In this document: in pieces, positions 24,401 through 34,706 of the stretch
How positions within the stretch are numbered: position 1 is the first letter of the stretch
How the letters are laid out: every line of letters starts with the position of its first letter
Assembly (NCBI GenBank): GCA_019914995.1
Contig: CM034139.1
Location: 3,326,461 to 3,390,460, forward strand
Source of the DNA: Acanthochlamys bracteata
Taxonomy: Eukaryota; Streptophyta; Magnoliopsida; Pandanales; Velloziaceae
Direction: 5' to 3'
Length of the DNA: 64,000 nucleotides
Position numbers and translations under genes: made by a program
Notes under the pieces: generated by a model
Told to the model about the DNA's origin: nothing
Databases searched by the model: none
Seen by the model: only the letters and a program-made list of their open reading frames with translations

Positions 24401-27400
24401 ATTGGTGATTTGATTGTGTTGCTATCATGATTGGTGTTCTCCCTTTGTCCTGCTGACATTTTGTCACTTTGCTTTTATTTTGTTTTGTCTGTGCCTATGT
24501 TACATATTTTGCTCTTTTATGAGGTTCTATCACTCCAATTTCCTGTCAATCATACAGCATTCATCGCATCTAATTTGTGAAATTGTGAAATTCTTACTGA
24601 AGTTGTAAAAACTCTTCATCAAAGTTCAACATTCTTCGCTTTTATCTTTTCACTATGTTTTCTCGTGCTATTTACTTAACTGTAGCCTTTTATGTGTTTC
24701 CCTTACTCGTAATCCTCATAATAGTTGCACTACCTGACTGTCACTTCATCATATAGCAGAAGGCATTCATTATTTTTACATGGTATAAGCATGATTACAA
24801 TGCAATGGAGGCTATGCACATTCGTTCCATCCATGTTTATAAAGATGCATGCTAATCATTGAGTGAACTAGAGAAAGGAAAAACTTCACTAGCGATTAGA
24901 TTATCTGGTTTTTCCAGTGGAATCATGGTGCTTAATCATTCGTGTTCTTGGTGAAAAACTGATTTATGGGGGTTTCTAAATGGTGATTTTGTAGAAACTT
25001 TTCTTTCATGTCTTTTGCTAGTCATCAAAACTTTTTCTTCTGTTGTTTGCCTGATTGACTCATATGAAGCAGACGAAACTGTTAGCAGTGGGTAGGAGAA
25101 AGTTGCCTGTAAATTATCTGGATGGGGCTTGCTTTATGTTCAATATCAAATATGCTGAAACATTGTACTCTCAGGAAGTTGAAGTGCAGAGTCCTAGGAA
25201 AGCAGCTTCTCTTTACGCAAGAGGGAATCCAGGGAAGAAGCTAGTTGATGGGACCAAGAGTAATCCAGTGTCTTCAATAGGAGAGGTCATGCCTAATATA
25301 GAATTGCACTCATCTACAACAAGAAGCATGGATATTGATCGGGTTATTTCCCCTGTCGAGAGGTCAGGCAACTCAGACCCCACTAGTCCTCTAATTGGAT
25401 CAACATCAGATCCAGAAGCAAAGAAAATGTGGATTAAGCGCCTAAGACATTGTATTTCAGAGAATTCTTCCATCGGAACCAAAAGGCTTAAAACTGGTGT
25501 TGTTTCAAACGATGAGGGGGCTCTGCCACCGCTGAGTATGGCATCACACTTGTACGCAAGAGAATCGAGTGCTAACTTACTTAGTTGTATGCAAGAGCAG
25601 CAGACTTCTGATAAACTAACATCATTGACCAGAGATATGGCAGAAGTTTCTGATAAGTCAGAAATGATAACAAGTACATGGCTTCAGAGATTGTCTTGTA
25701 AGAATAAACAAGCAACTGAGCATCAACCAGCTGCAAAGGTCATATGTGAGCCTGATAGCTCGAAGGTTACGACTGAAAATTGGGAAGCAAAGCAATTCCC
25801 AAGTATTGGAGCCATGGCACTGATGGGGAAAGTTGTGAACAACTTTAGGCCACGTGCATTTCTCAGAAAAGGATCCTCCCTGGTCTGGAACACTGGGGTT
25901 CCTGAAGATATCCATCCAGGTTTGACTTGATTGATTATTTCATTTCCTTGCTATTTGACCTGCAGATGCTGATGTTCAAATAAACGAAAAATAACAAATC
26001 TCTTTGCTGAGATAGTCCGAGACAGTTGAACTATCAAATCACTGTTTCTGAGACTAGAGCCCCACCATACTACACAAGTTAATCCGTTGTAAACTAGGGC
26101 TTCTTATATTTGCTGTGACCAATCCTGCCAGAAGTATGTCGAGGTAATGATCAAATCCTCTAATTATCTATCCGGTTCCACTATAAGTACAATAATACTA
26201 TGAGTACCTCCTTATTTACTTGCACACTCCCTGAAGTACATGTACCAATATGTAATTCATGGGTATGGAAAGATGTATTGCTAAAACACTGATTTCTCAG
26301 CTCCACGACATGATATCTTCACCATAATACTTTCAACAGTTGACACTTTTTAACTTGGAGCAATTTAGTTAGGTTGGTTGTTAGGGGAATTAAGAGCGAG
26401 GTAAATGTTTCTAAGCTCAATGGAAGTTGGTCCTTGAAATTTCTTTCTTTTCATTAGAGGAGTTTGTAGATTTTAGAGTCTGTTTTACATGAACATCATA
26501 AATATGAATAGTCAAGAATTTGGGGTAAATGCTTCTCTTTTTTCAAAAAAAAAAAATAATAAACCTAAATGCCCTTAAATTTGAATCAAATTAGTTCGAC
26601 TTGTCGCGTTGAAATTTTTTAGTAAAATTGTGGAAGAAAACCAAAGTAATTCTCTTCCCATTACCCCTACAACATTTAGAAATGTGTAAGGATTTGGTTT
26701 ATATAGGTGAGAGAAAACAAAAAAAAAAGACAATGAAGAAGATTTGATAGAAGGAGAATTCTCAGGGAAAAACAAAAACAAATCTGTTTGAGGTGACATG
26801 TCAAACACGTTCACAAAAACAAAAGTTTTTGAGGTGGCACGCAAACTCATTTAATTGGAATGTAACGAATTTTGGTCAAGGACATCGTTGACTTATATAA
26901 CCTGCTCTACTAACAAAAGAATACATATTTCACTTTCTTCCTATAAACACTAGTAACTCAAGTATGTTAACGTGTTTTTTTAAGAGTTAACTAGCTTTAT
27001 ATTTAAAATTCCTTCTAAAATCTTAGTTACCCGGCTAACTCAACTCTCTCATAAACCCGAGCTAGTTTGCAAAAGAACATCCCTTCACCAAACTATCTCA
27101 AGGTGCCAAGTGAATTTTTGTAACCAGCTTTGTCGTGAATTTCCTCAACTCAAAATGATGCAAGTTTGCCAGGAAGCTTTATTTAAACGAAGAAAATGGA
27201 AAAGGATAGAGGCTAATTGAATTGAGTGTTATTATGCATTCTTGGAGTACATCTTAGATCCATCTAATGTTATGTACTCTTGGAGTACTTGTACATGCAT
27301 TTTTTGTCATTTCCTTTAGGTGAATGTGTTTTACCAAACTATGTGATAAATTGGAATGTGATAATACCAGAAAGTGAAATTGAAGTGTGATAATATGGAT

Positions 27401-28258
27401 ATGCAATTTTTAGATATTTTAGTTTTCTTGTTATGATGATTTACTTAATGCACTAGGGGAGCGTTTGGGATTGCTTATGAAATAGAGCTTTTCTGAAATA
27501 GAGAGTATTTTTATCTTTTTTGAAAAACGAGCTTTATTTTTTTTACTTTTAAAAAAATAATAAAAATATGAAATAAAAAGATCTCACTCTGTAGAATTTT
27601 TCTACACTTTCTAAATTTTTAAATAAATTTTTTATATACTTATAAAATATATATTGAAAAATATAAAATAGAAAAAAAAAGCAGTTTTTTATAAGCTGCG
27701 CCAAACGCACCTAGAGACTCCTTGTAACCAGGATATACAGAAATGGGGTCTTTTGCAATAGACAGCCTGACTTCCTCTTACTTATAGATGAATACTCAAT
27801 TGTTCTTCTCCAACTATTTTGCATATTCACAAAATTTTGTGTCGAATGAGATCCTCTTTGAGAAAAAAAGGTCAAAGGAAATTCTGATTTGTTGTTTCCG
27901 TTCTCTACATTATTAGTAGAAACTGTCCACTAGCATTTCAGGTGAGGATATGTTGAATATATCTGACACGCACAACGGAATCCTACTTGTCTCAAATGAC
28001 CAGAAATTGCTCGCTTCACTGCAAGAGTGCTTGGATTCAAGGACGTTGTTTGATGAACTACCTGAACAGTTCCTCAGCCTAGTACTTGCAAACGTTGCTA
28101 GCAAATTTGTTTTGTTAATCTTCCTCCAGCAATATTGGATACATTTATCAGTGGACGTTTTGTGTGACACAAGCTCTGCCCTATCATCTATTATACGAAC
28201 TTTACCAGATGATCATCTCCTCTTGAAGTTACCGAGAAACGACGAGATCCTCCGGTAG
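21493..28258 (+). CDS. PCH1-like protein (putative phytochrome B-binding light-signalling factor)
   Basis: In Arabidopsis, PCH1 and PCHL bind phytochrome B, stabilise its active form in photobodies and restrain hypocotyl growth; the loci are often labelled F-box. Exons read here: 21493-22798, 24149-24180 (a 32-base mini-exon), about 25175-25919, and 27942-28258, all in phase, for roughly 800 residues. Seen: an N-terminus with WMARWTQ, a Ser/Thr-rich low-complexity body, a short Cys pair (FRCSICNK), SPRKAASLY, and a conserved-looking C-terminal block GAMALMGKVVNNFRP followed by SSLVWNT. The final exon contains LLASLQECLDSRTLFDELP. The MALMGK...F.P....GS..VWNT pattern is what I associate with the PCH1 family; this is recognition from memory and not a search. 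The third exon could start earlier, at 25,070. The last intron (2 kb) carries a MITE. Confidence 0.6.
27455..27713. repeat. MITE, best-preserved copy, in an intron of the PCH1-like gene
   Basis: Terminal inverted repeats are visible: the left end reads GGGGAGCGTTTGGGATTGCTTAT and the right end, on the other strand, reads GGTGCGTTTGGCGCAGCTTAT. CTAG occurs next to both ends and may be the target duplication. The interior is about 80 percent A+T with no frame. Similar copies recur through the window. Confidence 0.7.
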
Positions 28259-29762
28259 GCTAATAGTTGTGATAGACTATGAATTAGTTATGCAAACAGT
28301 GTGCATTAGGTACTGTTTGGAATTATTTTTATCTATTTTTTAATAAAATTTTTATAATAAATTTTAAAGTTAAAAAATATAAAAAAATTTTACGTCGTAA
28401 GATTTATTAGTATTTATTTTTATTATTGCAAAAAAATTATTTAAAATTTTCGTTTTTTAAAAGAAGAATTAAAGATTAACAAATATCTCCTTAGATACCA
28501 TCCTATTGCAGTCTCCAAGTCTACAATCAAAATTTAGCTTAAAATCCCTGCGATGTTCACAATACAGAATAACTGTTGCGAACTTCACCCCGTCTGGACA
28601 AATGCCACAAGTTTCTATGCTGAATGTCAGCTTGTTCAAGAGCTGAGACAAAGAAACTACCTCCATTCAAACTTGCATTCATAGCAGGTGGTGCGTGCAA
28701 ACTGTGAGATAATATCTGTAAGAGTCACGACACCCTTCAATTGTCCAGATTATATTGGTGTCGTTCTGGTTTGGCAAATACTTCTGCGGCAGTCGATGTC
28801 AAACTTCGATGAGAATATGTAATAAAAGCAGGCTGCCATCTTTAGAAACCTGCACAGAGGACAAATTTAATCAGAAATTACATCTGAAATTGGTATTATA
28901 GATCTTAAACTCAAACTGAGAATAACATATTGATCGGAATAACGTATAAATGTTCAACTTCCGCTCAGTCTACTTATGAAAGTGTAAAATTTGAAGAAAC
29001 GGACTCAGCTCTTACACTCGCATATGCCCTATGCTTCGATTTTAAATTTCTTACTGTTATACAACTAATTCATGATCCTTTGGTGTTTCATTCTAACTTA
29101 TTATCTCGTATTTTTTAATAAATTTTTATAATATTTTATAAAATTTTAAAAAATAAAAAATATATATGTCTTAAAATTTTCTATAATATTTATATTTTTA
29201 AAAACATTTTAAAAATATTTTATGTTTAAAAAAACTTTATTTTATTATAAGCAGTTCTAAACGTCCTACAGACTCCTATTTTTTCAAATGTAGGCCAATT
29301 ATGTATCTAATAAGATTTTAATTTTAAATCACTAAGGTCCATATAGGGCTTTAGCATTTCATTTTATTTCATTTCACAACTTTATTTTAACTTTTCGTTT
29401 TTCATAAACTTTCTATAATGTTTTAAAATTATATTTTTCTAAAAATTGAAAAGCGCAAGTAAATTGTACGCCATAAATATATTTATGTATGTAACTCTTT
29501 TTAGGTGAAAAAGCTAAAAAAAATTTAGAAAAGTTTTTAAATAAGTTTTTTAATAAAAACTCCTTATTTTAAACAATCTCAAATAACTTCCGAATTCTCT
29601 GAAAAGTGGAACTAAGAAAAATTGGGGAAACTATAGTTAGGAGATGTTATTGGTATAAGCAATTTTTGCTAGGGGACTTCCGTTTTAGGAACTGTAAGCC
29701 ATTCCTTACAAAAACTAACAGTAACAGGATACATCCCAAATTTGGCTACAAAAACAAACACC
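28259..29762. other. Intergenic DNA with repeat copies and a coding-like shard
   Basis: A diverged MITE-like copy lies at about 28,306-28,470, directly after the stop of the PCH1-like gene, and another at about 29,100-29,275. Between them, on the minus strand at 28,666-28,480, is a 65-residue frame including IETCGICPDGVKFATV that has ordinary protein composition but that I cannot assign. Confidence 0.45.
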
Positions 29763-29768
29763 TACCTG

Positions 29769-29776
29769 TATATAGA
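29769..29776 (+). promoter_or_regulatory. TATA box of the cysteine-rich peptide gene
   Basis: TATATAGA in the context CTGTATATAGAGAG lies 87 bases upstream of the peptide start codon, in less AT-biased surroundings than most of the intergenic DNA. It fits a transcription start near 29,800. Confidence 0.6.
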
Positions 29777-29862
29777 GAGCAAGTTGCAGGGAAACATGAT
29801 ACCATCATTCATTCAATCGTCAAAACTTGTAACAAAAACAACAAGGTCCAAATCATCTATTC

Positions 29863-30184
29863 ATGGCTTTCCGGCGCGACATTGTTGTGTTGCTGATATG
29901 TGTTATGGTTGTCATGCAATCTGCAGAGGGTGGCAGAGTTGCGCAAAAGCCGAAGAACTGCGTCGAAGATTGCTACGCCAATTGCAGGTGGTCTTGCTTC
30001 TTTTGCGGCTTGATGGATCCCCGTTCTTGCAAAGGAGGTACTCATCAATTAGTTGTCAATTTTGATATAGATTCTTTTTATATGTCTTAATCTTTATATT
30101 CTCATCTTCTTCTGGACAGGTCTCCCTCGCCATTCGCAAGTGTCTTTGGTTGCCGATGGCAACGGAAACAGCACCGTCAATTGA
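29863..30184 (+). CDS. Secreted cysteine-rich peptide, two exons
   Basis: Exon 1 is 29863-30037 and exon 2 is 30120-30184. Donor GAG|GTACTC and acceptor GGACAG|G keep frame, giving 79 residues. Residues 1-23 are a clear signal peptide (Arg-Arg, then VVLLICVMVVM, then a small-residue cleavage region QSAEG). The mature part has six Cys at positions 33, 37, 41, 45, 48 and 56, in the pattern C-x3-C-x3-C-x3-C-x2-C-x7-C. After these comes a Cys-free tail encoded mainly by exon 2, ending NGNSTVN with a potential N-glycosylation site. Six spaced Cys after a signal peptide is the layout of secreted plant defence or signalling peptides, but the spacing does not match defensin, snakin or lipid-transfer proteins as I know them. 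The family is therefore left open. The own TATA box and the precise intron argue that the gene is real. Confidence 0.75.
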
Positions 30185-33100
30185 AATGAAGCAATTCTTA
30201 TTTGTAATTTTCATCTAAATAACTGAGAAGAAGAAACCATTAAAATCATGTTCGTTTCGTTGTGATTGTTATTATGATATTAATCACTATACATACTTGC
30301 TTATAAATGAGAATGATCTGAACTATCTTGTAAAAGGCCAAATTAGAATTCCTGCATAGACGTAACAAAGAGTAGCAGAACAAAATAATTTCAAAAAATT
30401 TGAGTAGTGGTTTTAGTTAAATGAAGCTACTTAAATACGTATTCAATTACTTTAATTTGTGGCAGTACAGTGTTTTGGTAACGGACCAAACGACCGGTTC
30501 AACCAAAAAATATCTTGAATCGAATTGGCTTGGTTTCCCTTACGATGAAATTGTCTAGTTTAACAGGAATGGTATGACCGACCCAAAAAAGCAACCCAAA
30601 ATTGACCTATTTAATTAAAGTTAGAGTTAAAAAATTTGACCCGTATAAATATATAAATTGAATTAGGATTATGCAAATTTGATCGATTCTTAAATGGGTT
30701 GATCTGAGTTAACCGGATTAAGGTCTTTCCGTTTATTAAAATATTAGCAAAAAAATAATCAATAATAATATTTTATAAATTATTAAATTATATAGTATTT
30801 ATATTTTAATCAATTATTTTTATGTCTTAGTAAAATATTTTAATTAATTATTTCAATTATATTTTGAAAATTATAATATTATCGAAAGTATTATTATGTA
30901 AGTGTTTCTATTATGACGAATTTAGATTTTGTATAAAACTTTTTATCAAAATTTTATTATATAGTTTTGTTTATTAAAATTTTTATCGAAATTATTAATA
31001 TATATTTAAAATCATAATATTTCAGTTGTCACCACATATTTTTAAAAAATAAAAATAATTTTTTTAAAATATTTGTATTATAACTGATATTATAAATTTG
31101 CTGAACATTAAAAACATAAAATTAATAATTAATAATTTTAATTATTAAATGAGTCAATTTGAATTTGACCGGTTATTAATAGGTTGGATTAAGATTGACA
31201 ATTTTGATCCGTATAAATTTATAGATTGAATTAGGATTACAAATTTGAACCGGTTATTAAATAGATCGATTCGAAACTAACTTACTAATCCAAGTTATCA
31301 CTCCTAGTTTAACGACTCTGTCATGGATCAACCGGCCGGTTCAACGGTCTACTTTGAAGCAGATTTCTACAGTGAGATCTCTGTAGTTGTAATATTGGAT
31401 TTCTACAGTAGGCTTCAGCAATCTGAGGTTATCGCATCCCATGAAAAATTATGCAAGTTTTTCGTATATTCCATATGCAGTGTGAAGACATTATTAATCT
31501 TCTCCTATTTTTATTGCTAGTAAATCTCAAAAGGCCAATGTTGTGAAATCACAACCTCAATACAGTAGCAGCAGCATACTTGCGTCCTCACTTCATACGG
31601 TATACACGGTCCACACGGTCGCTGTTTTCTTTTGTAGTACTAGGTATTCAACTGAGCGAACAGCAGCATTAGTCCAGTTCAAAGTATCAGTGGATTTAGT
31701 TTCACATTGTCAAAGGTATTTTTCTAGGTCTATATAAATTCAGGACAATTACACCATTTGTTAATTAATTTTGAGTTAAAATTCAAACTTTTAACATCTT
31801 ACCAAAATCTATAGCTCAATAAATGCAAGCGTATTTATATCATAATTTGAAAATTAGCTTAGTATTTTTACCGTAATTCGAATTCAAGCTCTGCGTAAGG
31901 GTGTAGATTTACTCTCACATATTGGACCTAATGTTCTCTGGATTTTTATCAACTTCACCTTTTTGCCAATTGATTTCGAGTAAGAAAAATCGGCTCCGGA
32001 TTGGACGTAGGTGACTCTGGATTCAACAGATAGAAAGCTGCTGATTAGCATGTTCCCTCTTTTGAATTTCTGCCGCTTTTATTGTTGGCTTGAAATCTTT
32101 CAGAATTGCTATTGCTCACAGCACTAACCAGAACCAGAACCATTACAAGGCAGGTTAATTTGTAAAAGTCAACAATCAACTAATACCATAACAAGAACAA
32201 TTTATTTCAGCAAAGTATTGAGTTTAAAAACTTTACTGATTCACAGCACTACCACGAGAAGGCATCCGTGATTTGCTGCATAGATTCTGTCGATCACCGG
32301 CGCCCCATCCCCAGAAATTCTGCTTGAATAAATAATTATTTTTATTTTGTATTAAAAACTATTTTTATATTCATTTCTATAAATAAATATACTTATTTTT
32401 TAACTACTATTTTTTTTTTTTTTTTGAAACTTCATTAAAAAAATAAAAATGTTGTTAATGTTATGATTCTAAAATTGAATTAGATTGAACCTTGAAAAAA
32501 TGTCTGCCGATACAACGTAGTCTTGCTGAACTTTTTTTAATCCAAGTCACACTGCTGTCGAGAAAGAAACCATACAGATCTATGAAGTTCTTTTATAAAT
32601 AAACTTTCAAGAACCAAACCCATACCTACGTGGGACCATCGTCTTACAATATAAACGTCCAAGTGATAAGCATGTATCTATGAAATTCAATCCAGTTCAC
32701 GTACTTCCTAAAAATATTTGAATTTTTTCAAAGTACGTGTTTAAATATTTATAACTAAATTTCATAAAAATAAAAATAAAAAATAAAAAATAAATTTTTA
32801 AAAAATAAAATAAAAGTAAACTTCAGTGTTTTAATAATTTTTAAAAATATATTAAAAATTAAAAAATATAACTGTATTAAAAAATATATAAATAAAAAAA
32901 TTAAAATTAAAATTTTGTATGTCAAAAATAAAATTTTAAATTTTTTGTGTAATTGAAACATATAAACTGTCTGAAATTTAAAATCTGATAAAAAAATTAA
33001 AATTATGAATGTTTTAAACACGATATTAGTATTTATTACCTCAAACTAAGATTATGTACAACTAAAAGACGTGTCTTAATTGCATGAAATTAAATTTAAC

Positions 33101-34630
33101 AAAATAAGTTTTGTAAATACATATACGTGAGAAATGTATTCAGCAGAATTCAAATTTGAAATAATAATTAAAATATGTAAAAAAAATTCAGAACAAACTT
33201 TTTATTATGATACTAAAATTTAATATAAAAATTAAAATTAAAATTGAAAAAAAATTGAAGTTCGGTGATATTAAAGTACGCGCTAAGACGGAGAACAAAC
33301 AAATGTTAGAGCATTTGATTGGAAGGGGGCCAACTGAGGACAAGACCACGTGCATGAAATGCAACTGCTAAGCATCACAGTGATGATAACTGTAACGTGC
33401 ATTGTTTCTGTTAACGCGGAAATGTTGATATAATAATTGGTTCACATACATTAACAGTCGATGATCGCCGGAATGAATGATGGAGATGGCGCACATGGGA
33501 TGGGATGCCGGCAAGGCAACCGATTCGCGACAGATGGTCGCTGTTCTTTGGTAGGGACTTGGTTTCTTAATTGATCTTTTTCAAAATTGATTGTTATGTA
33601 CTCTTAACTTAAATGCAAAACTATGAAGAAATGCTTGGGGACCCAAATATTTGGCATAATCTAATCTAACATGTATGTGATTGCATGCTTACATTGAGAA
33701 AACAATGCGCACAATTTTAGTCGTGCTTGTCATACAACGCAATGATCATCTGGTAGAATGTTGAGAAAAAATTTTCTGTTGTGTGACTTCAAAGCAAAGA
33801 ATAAATAGAGTACAATTTCTTTTACTTCTACGATTTTTCTTTTCTTTTTGAGCATAGAAATCTGCCTCTTCATCAAAGGGAGAATTCCAGTTTCTTGAAA
33901 AAGTTCAATCTTTGGATAAAGAGCTTCATTAGTATTGGCACAAGGCAAGAATCTATAGTGGTTCTAACAGGAGAAAATCTTTTAGTTCTCTAATTTTCTC
34001 AAAGAAATTTTTGATTTCATTCATTCATGTTTCCCTCTTTATATCTGCCTACCTCCTATCTCTAATTGAATTAAATAAGGTCTTCAACCTTCCCAATGCA
34101 AAAAAGAGCAACATACATCACACCACAAGCAGAACCATTCCGTGACCGTAATGTGTTCCATCCAATTTTCATTAAATCCATCAAATTTTCTGGTCCTTAT
34201 TCTTGGTATGCAAAAAGCATTTAAAAGTTTTAGGCACAATTCGGTGTAGTGATGTAGTTGGCTAAAATAACTTTTCATTTAATATCCCAGATAACGTGCA
34301 TAAATTAATTTACATTTAAGTTCAAAATTTTCAAATGTTAAATTTTTTTTTTGGCGCAAATCTCTAGAATTTTTTTTTTTTCAATTCAGCCACTGTAATA
34401 ATGTCATTAAAATAAAAAATAATCAATACAAAAATGTCTTTAATTTTACTTCAACATAATTTTTTCATCGATCTAATTCATTTAACTGTTGCTATTTTAT
34501 ACTTCAAAAAATTTCTTCCACTGTCAGTGTGAACCGCTAACTTCTTTAACTGCACAAACAATCCAACCACATGAACAGGTTTCCAGTACACAACAGTCTC
34601 ACATGAACACCATTAAAAAGTTGCATTCTT
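30185..34630. other. Long gene-free interval, AT-rich, with dispersed repeat fragments
   Basis: No supported gene. From about 30,470 to 31,320 is a repeat-like region with several AACCGGTTATTAAATAGATCGA-type strings. A poly-T/AT block lies at about 32,330-33,250. A less AT-rich patch at 33,280-33,560 includes CCACGTG (a G-box core), but no frame. Minus-strand frames at 33,730-33,948 and 34,084-34,278 have no recognisable motif. Confidence 0.5.
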
Positions 34631-34634
34631 TACC

Positions 34635-34642
34635 TATATAAG
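34635..34642 (+). promoter_or_regulatory. TATA box of the endo-mannanase gene
   Basis: TATATAAG, a near-consensus plant TATA box, 72 bases before the start codon of the mannanase. It predicts a leader of about 40 bases. Confidence 0.7.
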
Positions 34643-34706
34643 AGTAAGACCAGAAACAGCACCAGCGTACAAACAACTACATTTCATTTCTTCCCATTCC
34701 GAAACA

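Noticed and set aside
28930-29118. A 62-residue plus-strand frame
   Set aside because: No domain, runs into a MITE-like copy, and its composition is unremarkable.
29606-30065. Two overlapping frames around the cysteine-rich peptide gene
   Set aside because: They start upstream of or across the TATA box and lack a signal peptide; the frame at 29,863 has signal peptide, Cys pattern and intron phase in agreement.
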